Below, in pieces: positions 7,955-14,727 of a stretch of 25,925 nucleotides of DNA. The position numbers and the translations under genes are program-made. A model generated the notes under the pieces. That model had not been told where the DNA came from and searched no databases. It was given only the letters and a program-made list of their open reading frames with translations. Every line of letters begins with the position of its first letter. Position 1 is the stretch's first letter. Origin of the DNA: an uncultured Clostridia bacterium (GTDB lineage Bacteria > Bacillota > Clostridia > Christensenellales > Borkfalkiaceae); the NCBI GenBank assembly GCA_944354085.1, contig CALVPW010000035.1, positions 1 through 25,925 on the forward strand. Direction: 5' to 3'.

Positions 7955-8719
7955 TTACCCTATTTTGGCAAATAGCCGTTTTGCGTTCTGTAAAATGTTC
8001 GCCGCGAGCGCCTCCTCCGTCTTGCCGCGCAGCCGCGCGAGCGCCGCCACGATGACGGGGATGTTCGCGGGCGTGTTCTTCTCCCCGCGGAAGGGGGAAA
8101 GGTAGGGGCTGTCCGTTTCGGACAAAATGCGGTCGGCGGGGCAGGCACGCACGCTCTCCCACACTTTTTTTGCGTTCTTGAAGCACGCCACGCCGCCGAA
8201 CGAAAAGTACGCGCCCAGCGCCGCAAAGGCGGGGAGCATCTCGGCACCCTGCGAATAGCAGTGCAGCAAAAAGCCCTGTTTGAGATGCGCGCGCATATCG
8301 GGGAGGAGCGCGAGCATATCGGCGGCGCAGTCGCGGGCGTGGATCTGCAAAGGAAGATCGGCTTCCTCGGCGAGTTCGATCTGACGGATGAACACCGCCT
8401 TCTGCACCGCGCGGGCGGGCGCGGGATAGTGATAGTCGAGCCCCGCCTCCCCCACCGCCACGCACTTGGGGTGTGAAAAGAGCGCCCGAAGCGCATCCGC
8501 CGTCCCGTCCGAAAAACAAGCCGCATCCGAAGGATGTATCCCCGCGGTGAAGTATGCGCCGTCGTGCGATGCGGCAAAGTCGCGGTGGGCAATGCTGTGC
8601 GCGAGGGTATCCCCCGCCAGCACGACCGTCGTGACGGACGCGGCGCGGATACGCTCCCATTCCGCGGGAAGATCGTACCCTTCGTCGGCAAAATGCGCGT
8701 GGATATCGAGGAAGTTCAT
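7955..8719 (-). CDS. tatD: TatD family metal-dependent hydrolase (DNase)
   Basis: A 254-residue TIM-barrel metallohydrolase with the family's metal ligands in order: H7 and H9 (DIHAH), E91 (GEAGLDYHY), H127 (QIHARD), H153 (LLHCYS) and D203 (ETDSPYLSP). TatD proteins are cytoplasmic 3'-5' DNases implicated in DNA repair or turnover, and some act on D-aminoacyl-tRNA, so the exact substrate is open. The ATG at 8717-8719 shares ATGA with the metG stop; the upstream extension of the open frame lies inside metG and was rejected. It belongs to the metG-tatD-radical SAM operon. Confidence 0.93.
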   Translation of the reverse strand: MNFLDIHAHFADEGYDLPAEWERIRAASVTTVVLAGDTLAHSIAHRDFAASHDGAYFTAGIHPSDAACFSDGTADALRALFSHPKCVAVGEAGLDYHYPAPARAVQKAVFIRQIELAEEADLPLQIHARDCAADMLALLPDMRAHLKQGFLLHCYSQGAEMLPAFAALGAYFSFGGVACFKNAKKVWESVRACPADRILSETDSPYLSPFRGEKNTPANIPVIVAALARLRGKTEEALAANILQNAKRLFAKIG

Positions 8720-10674
8720 CGAATGCAGGCGCCGCTTTCCACCGCACGCTCGGGCGAAAGCAGGCTGAGCGCCCCCTTCTCGTCCTCGGCACACAGCACC
8801 ATGCCTTCGGAGAGCACGCCGCACAGTTTGACGGGCTTCAAGTTGGTGACGAGCACCACCTTTTTGCCCACCATCTCCTCGGGCGTGTACCATTTGGCGA
8901 TGCCCGAAACGACAGAGCGCACCTCGCTCCCCACGCGGATGGTCTCGTGCAGCAACTTGGAAGAGCCCTTCACCTTTTCGCAGGCGACGACCTCGCCCAC
9001 TTTGAGCTCGATCTTATCGAAATCGTCGATGGAGATGCACGGCGTTTGTGCTGCGGCTGGCGCGGGCGCGTTCTCGCGCTCGTATTCCGCCTGCTGCTTG
9101 GCGCGGATCTCTTCTGCCGTTTTGAGGACGGCGTCGCGGTCGAACCGCGCAAAGAGCGCCTCGTCCTCTTCTGCCGCGCGGCTGCCGCTCGGATACACGC
9201 CGAAGCGCTCCGTCTCGTCCAGCGTCTTTAAGCGCGTATCAAAGTACGATGCGATCTTTTCCGCCGTGGCGGGCAGGAAGGGATACATTAGGCTCGCGCC
9301 CGAAAGAATGCTCTCCGCAAGGTTGTACAATACGGTGGAAAGGCGCTCTTTTTTGCTCTCGTCCTTGCAGAGCACCCAGGGCATGGTCTCGTCGATATAC
9401 TTGTTGGCGCGGCGGAACACGGTAAACAGCTCGGTGAGCGCATCCGCGACATGGTAGCTCTCCATGCACGCTTCCACCTTTTTGCGCGCCCCCGTGACCA
9501 CGGCTTTGAGCTCGTCGTCGACGGGCTCCGCGGCACCCATGTCCGCGAACACCCCGCCGCAATACTTCCGCGCCATGGCGAGCGTGCGCTTGACGAGGTT
9601 GCCGAGCGTATTGGCAAGATCGGAGTTGATGCGCTCCACCATGAGTTCCCACGTGATGGTGCCGTCGCCCTCGTAAGGCATCTCGTGCAGCACGAAGTAG
9701 CGCACCGCGTCCACGCCGAACACCGAAGCAAGGTCGTCGGCATACAGCACGTTGCCGCGCGATTTGCTCATCTTTTCGCCGCCCTGCAGCAGCCACGGGT
9801 GCGCGAACACGTGATCGGGCAGCGGCTCGCCGAGCGCCATCAAAAAGATGGGCCAATAGATGGTATGAAAGCGGGCGATATCCTTGCCGATGACGTGCAG
9901 CGTCTCGCCGTCCCGCCAATATTTTTGATAGAGCGGTCCGCTCTTGCCGTCGGGATCGAAGCCGAGCCCCGTGATATAGTTGGTGAGCGCATCCAGCCAC
10001 ACGTACACGACGTGCTTTTCGTCAAAATCGACGGGGATGCCCCACTTGAAGGTCGAGCGCGAAACGCAAAGATCTTGCAGCCCCTTCTTTAAGAAGTTGT
10101 TCATCATCTCGTTCTTGCGCGAGACGGGGCGGATAAAATCGGGATGGCTCTCGATGTGTTTGATGAGCGCGTCGGCGTACTTGCCCATGCGGAAAAAGTA
10201 CGCCTCTTCCTTGGCTTTTTTGACTTCCCTGCCGCAGTCGGGGCACTTCCCGTCCACGAGCTGGCTCTCCGTCCAAAAACTTTCGCAGGGGGTGCAGTAC
10301 CAGCCTTCGTACTCCCCTTTGTAGATATCGCCCTGTTCGTAAAAACGGCGGAAGAGCTTTTGCACCGTCTTTACATGGTCTTCGTCCGTCGTGCGGATGA
10401 ACTTATCGTACGAGGTATTCACGCCGTCCCACACCGTGCGGATGACGTTGGCGACGCCGTCGACGTACGCCTTGGGGCTGACGTGCGCCGCGGCGGCTTT
10501 CTCTTCGATCTTCTCGCCGTGCTCGTCGGTGCCCGTCTGGAAACGGACGTCGTAGCCCTGCGCGCGTTTGAAGCGGACGATGGCGTCGGTGAGGATCGCC
10601 TCGTACGTATTTCCGATGTGCGGCTTGCCCGAGGTATAGGCGATCGCCGTTGTAACATAATAAGGTTTTTTCAT
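8716..10674 (-). CDS. metG: Methionyl-tRNA synthetase with C-terminal tRNA-binding domain
   Basis: A class I synthetase that charges tRNA(Met). The 652 residues carry the HIGH-like motif HIGN (19-22), a zinc-knuckle pair CTPC and CPDC in the connective insertion (about 127-145), and KMSKS (301-305). A C-terminal EMAPII/Trbp111-type tRNA-binding domain starts near FDKIELKVGEVVACEKV (from about 545). I chose the ATG at 10672-10674 because MKKPYYVTTAIAYTSGKPHI is the normal beginning. The open frame extends 15 codons upstream to 10719, but that extension runs through the promoter. The leader is short and shows no T-box features. It is first in an operon with tatD and the radical SAM gene. Confidence 0.97.
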   Translation of the reverse strand: MKKPYYVTTAIAYTSGKPHIGNTYEAILTDAIVRFKRAQGYDVRFQTGTDEHGEKIEEKAAAAHVSPKAYVDGVANVIRTVWDGVNTSYDKFIRTTDEDHVKTVQKLFRRFYEQGDIYKGEYEGWYCTPCESFWTESQLVDGKCPDCGREVKKAKEEAYFFRMGKYADALIKHIESHPDFIRPVSRKNEMMNNFLKKGLQDLCVSRSTFKWGIPVDFDEKHVVYVWLDALTNYITGLGFDPDGKSGPLYQKYWRDGETLHVIGKDIARFHTIYWPIFLMALGEPLPDHVFAHPWLLQGGEKMSKSRGNVLYADDLASVFGVDAVRYFVLHEMPYEGDGTITWELMVERINSDLANTLGNLVKRTLAMARKYCGGVFADMGAAEPVDDELKAVVTGARKKVEACMESYHVADALTELFTVFRRANKYIDETMPWVLCKDESKKERLSTVLYNLAESILSGASLMYPFLPATAEKIASYFDTRLKTLDETERFGVYPSGSRAAEEDEALFARFDRDAVLKTAEEIRAKQQAEYERENAPAPAAAQTPCISIDDFDKIELKVGEVVACEKVKGSSKLLHETIRVGSEVRSVVSGIAKWYTPEEMVGKKVVLVTNLKPVKLCGVLSEGMVLCAEDEKGALSLLSPERAVESGACIR

Positions 10675-10707
10675 ACCGTTGTCCTGTACAAATTTTCGTT
10701 CACGGTT

Positions 10708-10736
10708 ATTATACTTCATTTGTGCCGAAAAGTAAA
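10708..10736 (-). promoter_or_regulatory. Promoter of the metG operon
   Basis: TTTACT (10731-10736), 17 bp, TATAAT (10708-10713) on the minus strand. It begins directly after the stop of the acetyltransferase gene and 33 nt before the metG start. Confidence 0.65.
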
Positions 10737-10737
10737 C

Positions 10738-11310
10738 TTATTTTGCACGGCGCATCTCCCATTCGGGACGCAAGATCGCGCGCACGACGAGATCGACCCG
10801 CTCGCCCGTATTGAGCAGGCGGTGCGCGGCGCGCAGCACGCCCTCTTTTTGAAAGCCGCACTTCTCCATGACCCTGCCCGAAGCCGTGTTCTCCGCGGCG
10901 TGCCTCGCCTCGATACGGTAAAATCCGACTTCCTCGAAAAGATATCCCGCGACGCGGGCGAGCGCCTCCGTCATCACCCCTCTGCCCCACAGCGCGCGCG
11001 AAAGGCAGTATCCCACCGCCGCGCTCTCCGCACGCGTATCCGACGCCACGACGGAGATGTCCCCTACGGCTTCGCCGCTCTCTTTCCATACGATCGCCCA
11101 GTGATAGGTCTCGGGCGAGCGCGCTTCCGCTTCCCACAGGGCAAGCAGTTCGCGCGTGAACGAGAGGTCGGGATGCGGCGCCCACGTGAGGAACCGCGTG
11201 ACGATAGGATCGCTCATCCAATTTGCAAACGCCTGCTGCGCGTCCGCCGCGCGAAAAGGGCGCAGGACAAGGCGCCGCCTCTCCAAAATTTTACTGCCGA
11301 GATGTTCCAT
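10738..11310 (-). CDS. GNAT family N-acetyltransferase (RimJ/RimL type)
   Basis: A 190-residue acetyl-CoA-dependent acyltransferase of the Acetyltransf_3 kind. LVLRPFRAADA opens the fold, YCLSRALWGRGVMTEAL is the acetyl-CoA-binding R/Q-x-x-G-x-A region, and RIEARHAAENTASGRVMEKCGF is the typical C-terminal block. The substrate may be a ribosomal protein N-terminus, an amine metabolite or an antibiotic; sequence alone cannot decide. The ATG at 11308-11310 follows CAAGGAGGGATCGAT. The frame is open to 11463, but that stretch contains the promoter, a leader ORF and a terminator, so the extension is rejected. The attenuator-like leader suggests expression tied to translation stress, which would fit a resistance role (inference). 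Confidence 0.88.
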   Translation of the reverse strand: MEHLGSKILERRRLVLRPFRAADAQQAFANWMSDPIVTRFLTWAPHPDLSFTRELLALWEAEARSPETYHWAIVWKESGEAVGDISVVASDTRAESAAVGYCLSRALWGRGVMTEALARVAGYLFEEVGFYRIEARHAAENTASGRVMEKCGFQKEGVLRAAHRLLNTGERVDLVVRAILRPEWEMRRAK

Positions 11311-11326
11311 ATCGATCCCTCCTTGC

Positions 11327-11355
11327 AAAAGAAAAAACCCGCCGATGCGGCGGGT
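11327..11355 (-). terminator. Leader terminator of the acetyltransferase gene (attenuator)
   Basis: On the minus strand ACCCGCCG and CGGCGGGT pair around loop CAT, followed by TTTTTTCTTTT. It lies between the promoter and the acetyltransferase ribosome binding site, so it must be bypassed for expression. Its 5' arm also takes part in an alternative upstream hairpin. Confidence 0.82.
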
Positions 11356-11390
11356 CGCTGTACGAAAAAATACACGACGGATCACCGCAT
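11345..11390 (-). promoter_or_regulatory. Antiterminator hairpin competing with the leader terminator
   Basis: In the RNA, AUGCGGUG (11383-11390, the last codons of the leader ORF) pairs over 8 bp with CGCCGCAU (11345-11352). That segment covers the loop and most of the 5' arm of the terminator. Inside it, GUCGUGUA (11371-11378) pairs with UACAgCGAC (11354-11362) with one bulge. The two folds are mutually exclusive. The upstream fold would form first unless a translating ribosome covers 11371-11390. Confidence 0.65.
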
Positions 11391-11447
11391 TTGTCTCACA
11401 AATACGGGCGCGCGCATGGTATCGGCGTTGAAAAAGTTCTTGTTCAT
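11382..11447 (-). CDS. 21-residue leader peptide upstream of the acetyltransferase
   Basis: An ATG at 11445-11447 opens a short ORF that begins MNKNFFNADT, ends VFVRQMR and stops with TGA at 11382-11384. It lies wholly within the leader between promoter and terminator. Its last two codons and part of the stop form one arm of the antiterminator. No ribosome binding site is present and the ATG follows the -10 box by 6 nt, so the message is probably leaderless. The expected role is as a ribosome sensor whose translation or stalling sets the downstream fold; the peptide itself need not be stable. I do not recognise the peptide sequence. Confidence 0.6.
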   Translation of the reverse strand: MNKNFFNADTMRAPVFVRQMR

Positions 11448-11453
11448 GCTCTA

Positions 11454-11483
11454 AGTATACCACCGCGTGCGGGAGGCTGTCAA
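11454..11483 (-). promoter_or_regulatory. Promoter of the leader ORF-acetyltransferase unit
   Basis: TTGACA (11478-11483), 18 bp, TATACT (11454-11459) on the minus strand. Transcription would start at or within a few bases of the leader ORF ATG. Confidence 0.75.
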
Positions 11484-11514
11484 GCGCAGGCGGACGGTTT
11501 TCGCGGCGGGATGC

Positions 11515-11543
11515 GGATATTCAGACAAATTTATGCATAAAAT
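11515..11543 (+). promoter_or_regulatory. Sigma-E-like sporulation promoter of spmAB
   Basis: GGATATT (11515-11521), 14 bp, CATAAAAT (11536-11543). The mother-cell sigma-E consensus is about KMATATT-N14/15-CATACAHT, so each half has one mismatch. In B. subtilis the dacB-spmA-spmB operon is sigma-E controlled, which supports the call. Confidence 0.6.
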
Positions 11544-11548
11544 GCCAT

Positions 11549-12094
11549 GTGAACTTTGTTTTTACCGCCGTGTTCCTCGCCGCAGCGGCGGTCTTTCTCG
11601 TCTCCGATCCCGAAGGATTTTTGCCCGCGCTCCTCGCCGGCGGACAGAAGGCGGCTGCGCTCTCCATGACGCTGCTTGCCTCGTACTGCGTATGGCTGGG
11701 ATTTTTTAAGGTGCTGGAAAAGAGCGGGCTGGCGGAAAAGCTCGCGCGGCTTTTTCGCCGTCCTTTGAAAAAGCTCTTCCGTTCCGACGACGAAGAGGCG
11801 CTCTCGCTCGCGAGCCAGAACATTGCGGCGAACATGCTCGGGCTCCCGGGCGCGCCCACGCCGCTCGGCGTCCGCGCGACGCAAAAATTCCTTGCCGCCA
11901 AAAATACATATGCCGCCGATATGCTGTTCGTGCTCGGCGCCACGAGCATGCAGCTTTTGCCCACCACCGTGATCGCCCTGCGCGCGGCGGCGGGGGCGGC
12001 GTCGCCCGCCGATATCCTGCTGCCCACCCTGCTCGCGACCTTGTTCTCCACCCTGACGGGCGCTGCGCTCACCGCGCTCACGCAAAAACGATGA
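11549..12094 (+). CDS. spmA: Spore maturation protein A
   Basis: A 181-residue membrane protein with the nucleoside-recognition (Gate) domain of SpmA. The N-terminal helix is followed by LASYCVWLGFFKVLEKSGLA, then NIAANMLGLPGAPTPLGVRA and SMQLLPTTVIALRAAAGA, all closely resembling B. subtilis SpmA. SpmA and SpmB together are needed for spore core dehydration and heat resistance. The GTG start at 11549 aligns with the family N-terminus, but no ribosome binding site precedes it and the predicted sigma-E -10 box ends 5 nt upstream, so the mRNA looks leaderless. spmB overlaps by four bases (ATGA). dacB, which precedes spmA in B. subtilis, is absent. Confidence 0.9.
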   Translation: MNFVFTAVFLAAAAVFLVSDPEGFLPALLAGGQKAAALSMTLLASYCVWLGFFKVLEKSGLAEKLARLFRRPLKKLFRSDDEEALSLASQNIAANMLGLPGAPTPLGVRATQKFLAAKNTYAADMLFVLGATSMQLLPTTVIALRAAAGAASPADILLPTLLATLFSTLTGAALTALTQKR

Positions 12095-12600
12095 GATACG
12101 CGGCGCTCCTTCTTCCCGCGCTGTTTTTGGCGCTCTTTTTGTATGCCGCCATCAGGCGGGTGCGCCTTTATGACTGCTTCACCGCAGGCGTGAAGGAGGC
12201 CGTCCCCCTCGCGCTCTCCCTCTTCCCCTATCTCGCCGCCATCCTCATGCTGAGCGAGCTGTTCGAACGAAGCGGGCTCTCCGCCGCCCTCATCCGCGCG
12301 CTCGCGCCCCTCTTTTCCTGTTTGGGGATCCCGAAAGAGATCGCGGGGCTCGTTCTCGTCAAGCCATTCTCGGGCAGCGGCGCCACGGCGCTTTTGAGCG
12401 AGATCTTTTCTGCGTACGGCGCGGAAAGTTACATCGCCCGCTGTGCCGCCGTCGTGTACGGTTCGAGCGAAACAGTCTTTTACCTTTCCGCCGTTTATTT
12501 TGCGGGCAGCAAAAAAAATCCCGCAAAGCCCGTTGTTATTTCCTTAATATCAAACTTTTTCAGCACGATCTTGGGGTGTCTCTTGTGCAAAATCATGTAA
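12091..12600 (+). CDS. spmB: Spore maturation protein B
   Basis: A 169-residue partner of SpmA with the same Gate-type fold and several membrane helices. Characteristic segments are GVKEAVPLALSLFPYLAAIL, PLFSCLGIPKEIAGLVLVKP directly followed by FSGSGATALLSEI, and VYGSSETVFYLSAVYF. The ATG shares ATGA with the spmA stop and has no ribosome binding site of its own, so it depends on coupled translation. It is expected in the mother-cell or forespore membrane during sporulation. Downstream lies an AT-rich gene-free stretch with only a weak terminator candidate. Confidence 0.92.
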   Translation: MRYAALLLPALFLALFLYAAIRRVRLYDCFTAGVKEAVPLALSLFPYLAAILMLSELFERSGLSAALIRALAPLFSCLGIPKEIAGLVLVKPFSGSGATALLSEIFSAYGAESYIARCAAVVYGSSETVFYLSAVYFAGSKKNPAKPVVISLISNFFSTILGCLLCKIM

Positions 12601-12657
12601 AACGAGGCGTCTCTTAAAAAATTTTTCAAAAATCGGCAATTTTCGTGATCTGTTTGA

Positions 12658-12707
12658 TGTGAGAACTGAAAAAAACGCTCACAAAAAAATTTTTTTATTT
12701 TTTTCGA
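12658..12707 (+). terminator. Weak terminator candidate in an AT-rich island after spmB
   Basis: TGTGAG (12658-12663) can pair with CTCACA (12678-12683). The A/T tracts that follow include A7T7ATTTTTTT. The stem is short, with a 14-nt loop. The whole 12601-12730 stretch is strikingly AT-rich compared with the rest of the window and contains no credible gene. Confidence 0.35.
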
Positions 12708-12715
12708 CAAAAGAT

Positions 12716-12744
12716 TTTACTTTTTACGAAACGCCCGCTATAAT
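12716..12744 (+). promoter_or_regulatory. Sigma-A promoter with no gene directly downstream
   Basis: TTTACT (12716-12721), 17 bp, TATAAT (12739-12744), the same hexamers and spacing as the metG promoter. No ORF follows before the hairpin at 12813-12852, which makes a short non-coding transcript plausible. Confidence 0.55.
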
Positions 12745-12750
12745 GAAGGT

Positions 12751-12855
12751 ACAAAAACAAAGCAGGCAGCTGCTTTCCCAAACATCGCTCATCATTTTCC
12801 CCCTTATCATATAGTAAAACCCCTCGGAACGCGAGTTTCGGGGGGTTTTACTTTG
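12751..12855 (+). ncRNA. Candidate small RNA of about 100 nt
   Basis: Bounded by the promoter at 12716-12744 and a strong 3' hairpin. Near the 5' end AAAGCAG-gcag-CTGCTTT forms a 7-bp stem (12759-12776). An unpaired C/U-rich linker with TTTTCCCCCTT (about 12795-12805) could pair with GGGGG-type ribosome binding sites. The 3' hairpin (12813-12852) has an 18-bp stem, two G-U pairs and a GCGA tetraloop, and its 3' arm ends TTTTACT, followed by TTG. I do not recognise a known RNA family. The hairpin could instead be the edge of the repeat element that follows. Confidence 0.38.
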
Positions 12856-12893
12856 CCAGCCATTACCCTTGGCGCCCACCTTGGGGGGCTGGC
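12855..12893. repeat. Inverted repeat GCCAGCC/GGCTGGC at start of repeat-rich block
   Basis: GCCAGCC (12855-12861) and GGCTGGC (12887-12893) flank 25 bp that include a GGCGCC palindrome. They are followed to about 12970 by further short palindromes such as CCCTCCTCGGAGGG. This is non-coding and repeat-like. Confidence 0.45.
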
Positions 12894-12970
12894 GCGAGGA
12901 GCATGGCGACGAGCGACTCTCGGCACCCTCCTCGGAGGGAGCTGTCGAGCGCGAGCGAGACTGAGGCACT

Positions 12971-13125
12971 CCCACCGTCTGCGCGGCGATGCCGCGCAGC
13001 CACCTCCCCCAAAGAGGGAGGCGAGAACTCCCACCGCCCCTTACGGGGCACCTCCCTCAAAGAGGAAGGCAAGAACTGCCACCGCCCCTTACGGGACACC
13101 TCCCTCAAAGAGGGAGGCGAGAGCT
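12971..13125. repeat. Three tandem hairpin-bearing repeat units
   Basis: Units at 12971-13029 (59 bp), 13030-13077 (48 bp) and 13078-13125 (48 bp). Each begins with CCACCG, then a small hairpin (GCGCGGC-GAT-GCCGCGC in unit 1, GCCCC-TTAC-GGGGC in unit 2, nearly the same in unit 3). A CACCTCCCTCAAAGAGGGAGG-like palindrome follows, with one base changed in units 1 and 2, and then a GCGAGA-like tail. Units 2 and 3 differ at only a few positions. The block is non-coding although frames remain open through it. Confidence 0.8.
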
Positions 13126-13185
13126 TCTGCCGCGCTTGCAGAGCGCAAAAAATCGAACGGCGGCGAAAATCCTTCCCGCAAAAAC

Positions 13186-13214
13186 TTGCAAATGCAAAAT
13201 GGGGATGCTATAAT
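13186..13214 (+). promoter_or_regulatory. Promoter of the O-antigen-ligase-like gene
   Basis: TTGCAA (13186-13191), 17 bp, TATAAT (13209-13214). The ATG begins 6 nt after the -10 box with no ribosome binding site between them, so transcription should start at the start codon. Confidence 0.75.
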
Positions 13215-13220
13215 AACGAT

Positions 13221-14675
13221 ATGCTTACAGAAGCTTTTCCGCGTTTGAGAGAAGTGCGCGCGCTCGCGGCCGCGCAGGCGTTTTTCCGATCGGGTTGGTT
13301 CGCAACCGTCGCCACGCTCCTGATGGCGTGCTCGGAGATCTTCGCCATCGAGATCGCCGTCATCTATTGCTACCTCGCATTCGGGCTCCTCATCTTCCTC
13401 GTCTGCGACGATATGCTCCCCATCGTTCCCATGGTGTGCTGCGGCTATATGCTCTTTTCGGCGCAGAACAACCCCGGGAAATTCCCCGACGCGCTCTTCG
13501 GGCAGCCGAGCGGGATGCTGGCGCTCTTTTACGCCATCATCCTCATCGTCATCCTGCTCGTCGGCAGGCTCGTCTCCATGCTCATGGAAGGAGAAAAACA
13601 CGGCGCGCCCAAACTCACCCTCGGCTTTTTGCTGCTCGGCGCGGCGTATCTTTTGGGCGGGCTCTTCTCCCCCTATTACGACGGGAAGACCGTGCTCATG
13701 GGTTTTGTGCAGATCGCTTCGCTGTGCGGGTTCTACTTCTACTTTTATTATACCGTCCGTTGGGACAAGGTCCCCGCGCACTATCTGCCCATGATCGTTT
13801 CCATCATCGGCGTGGGGATGCTCGCGGAGATCGTCGGCATGTATTTTAACGAGGGCGTCGTCAAAGAGGACGGCACGATCAACCGCGTGGGGCTGTACAC
13901 GGGCTGGGGCATCTACAACAACGTGGGCTGCGTGATGGCGATGATCATGCCCGCTCCCGTCTATTTCGCCGTCAAACAAAAAAACGGCTGGATGTACACC
14001 ATCCTCTCCGTCTTCTTCTACCTGGGCGTCCTGCTCACGCAGAGCCGCGGCGCCATGCTGTTCGGTTCCGTCGTCTTTTTGGGCTGCATCGTCGTCACAC
14101 TCATCGGCAGCAAAAAACAGGAAAAGCTGTGGAACGGCATCGTCTACGCCGCGCTTGCCCTCGGCGGGATCGTCTGTATTTTTGTGTTCAAAGAACAGGT
14201 CGACCGCCTGTTCGGCTCCATGCTCAAACAGGGCATGAACGACGCCGCGCGCTTTGATACCTGGCGCGCCTGCTGGGAGCGCTTCCTTGAATGTCCCTCC
14301 TTCGGCGTCGGGTTTTACAAGACGCCGGGAACGCTGCTCACCGAGGACGGCATGTACACGAATTTTGCGGACGGTACGCCCGAAGGATACTTTTTGGCGC
14401 TCCGCGCGCACAACACCTTTTTCCAGCTCATCGCAACGGGCGGCGCGGTCGCCCTTGTGGCGTACGCCGTGCACCGCATCCAGACGCTCATCCTCTGCTT
14501 GCACCGCCCGAGCACCTTTAAGTTCGTCGCCGCGCTTTGCGTGGGCGCCATGCTGCTCACCAGCATGACGGACTGCCACGTCTTTAACATGGGTCCCGGG
14601 CTGATGTACGCCGTATGGCTCGTCTTTGGCGAGAAGAGCGACACGTTCGCAAAAGAAGATCCATCGTCCCGATAA
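13221..14675 (+). CDS. O-antigen ligase (WaaL/Wzy_C)-like polytopic membrane protein
   Basis: A 484-residue protein with about ten to twelve hydrophobic segments. It contains the Wzy_C/WaaL layout: a helix with LLTQSRGAMLFGSVVF, then a large loop (about 350-410) with FDTWRACWERFLECPSFGVG and LRAHNTFFQLIATGGAVAL. Such proteins polymerise or ligate undecaprenyl-linked glycans at the outer face of the membrane. In a Gram-positive the product could be a capsule, wall polysaccharide or glycoprotein glycan. The frame is open upstream to 12903, but that region is tandem repeat and promoter. I chose the ATG at 13221, which implies a leaderless mRNA. It stands alone, with no glycosyltransferases nearby. 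Confidence 0.82.
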   Translation: MLTEAFPRLREVRALAAAQAFFRSGWFATVATLLMACSEIFAIEIAVIYCYLAFGLLIFLVCDDMLPIVPMVCCGYMLFSAQNNPGKFPDALFGQPSGMLALFYAIILIVILLVGRLVSMLMEGEKHGAPKLTLGFLLLGAAYLLGGLFSPYYDGKTVLMGFVQIASLCGFYFYFYYTVRWDKVPAHYLPMIVSIIGVGMLAEIVGMYFNEGVVKEDGTINRVGLYTGWGIYNNVGCVMAMIMPAPVYFAVKQKNGWMYTILSVFFYLGVLLTQSRGAMLFGSVVFLGCIVVTLIGSKKQEKLWNGIVYAALALGGIVCIFVFKEQVDRLFGSMLKQGMNDAARFDTWRACWERFLECPSFGVGFYKTPGTLLTEDGMYTNFADGTPEGYFLALRAHNTFFQLIATGGAVALVAYAVHRIQTLILCLHRPSTFKFVAALCVGAMLLTSMTDCHVFNMGPGLMYAVWLVFGEKSDTFAKEDPSSR

Positions 14676-14679
14676 ACAC

Positions 14680-14709
14680 AAGCGCCCGCGGCAAAAGCCG
14701 CGGGCGCTT
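14680..14709. terminator. Strong hairpin between convergent genes
   Basis: AAGCGCCCGCGGC and GCCGCGGGCGCTT form a 13-bp stem around AAAA, just after the ligase-like gene and before the end of rsmI on the other strand. The tails are T-poor (ACATTGT on plus, GTGTTT on minus), but the position suggests shared termination. Confidence 0.7.
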
Positions 14710-14727
14710 ACATTGTATGCAGCTCTA

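Noticed and set aside
12749..12813. Minus-strand mini-ORF beginning MMSDVWESSCLL behind an AGGGGG site
   Set aside because: It has a good ribosome binding site but no convincing promoter, overlaps the small RNA candidate, and is very short. Kept only as an alternative reading of that region.
12971..13125. Tandem units considered as a CRISPR array
   Set aside because: Unit-to-unit sequence is nearly continuous repeat with no unique spacers, and no cas genes are present.
12903..13220. 106-codon N-terminal extension of the O-antigen-ligase-like protein
   Set aside because: The frame runs through hairpin repeats and a sigma-A promoter, and the encoded residues are basic low-complexity sequence unlike a membrane protein N-terminus.
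13089..14681. 530-codon minus-strand ORF opposite the O-antigen-ligase-like gene
   Set aside because: Its composition is typical of an antisense shadow, it runs through the tandem repeats, and no promoter or ribosome binding site supports it.
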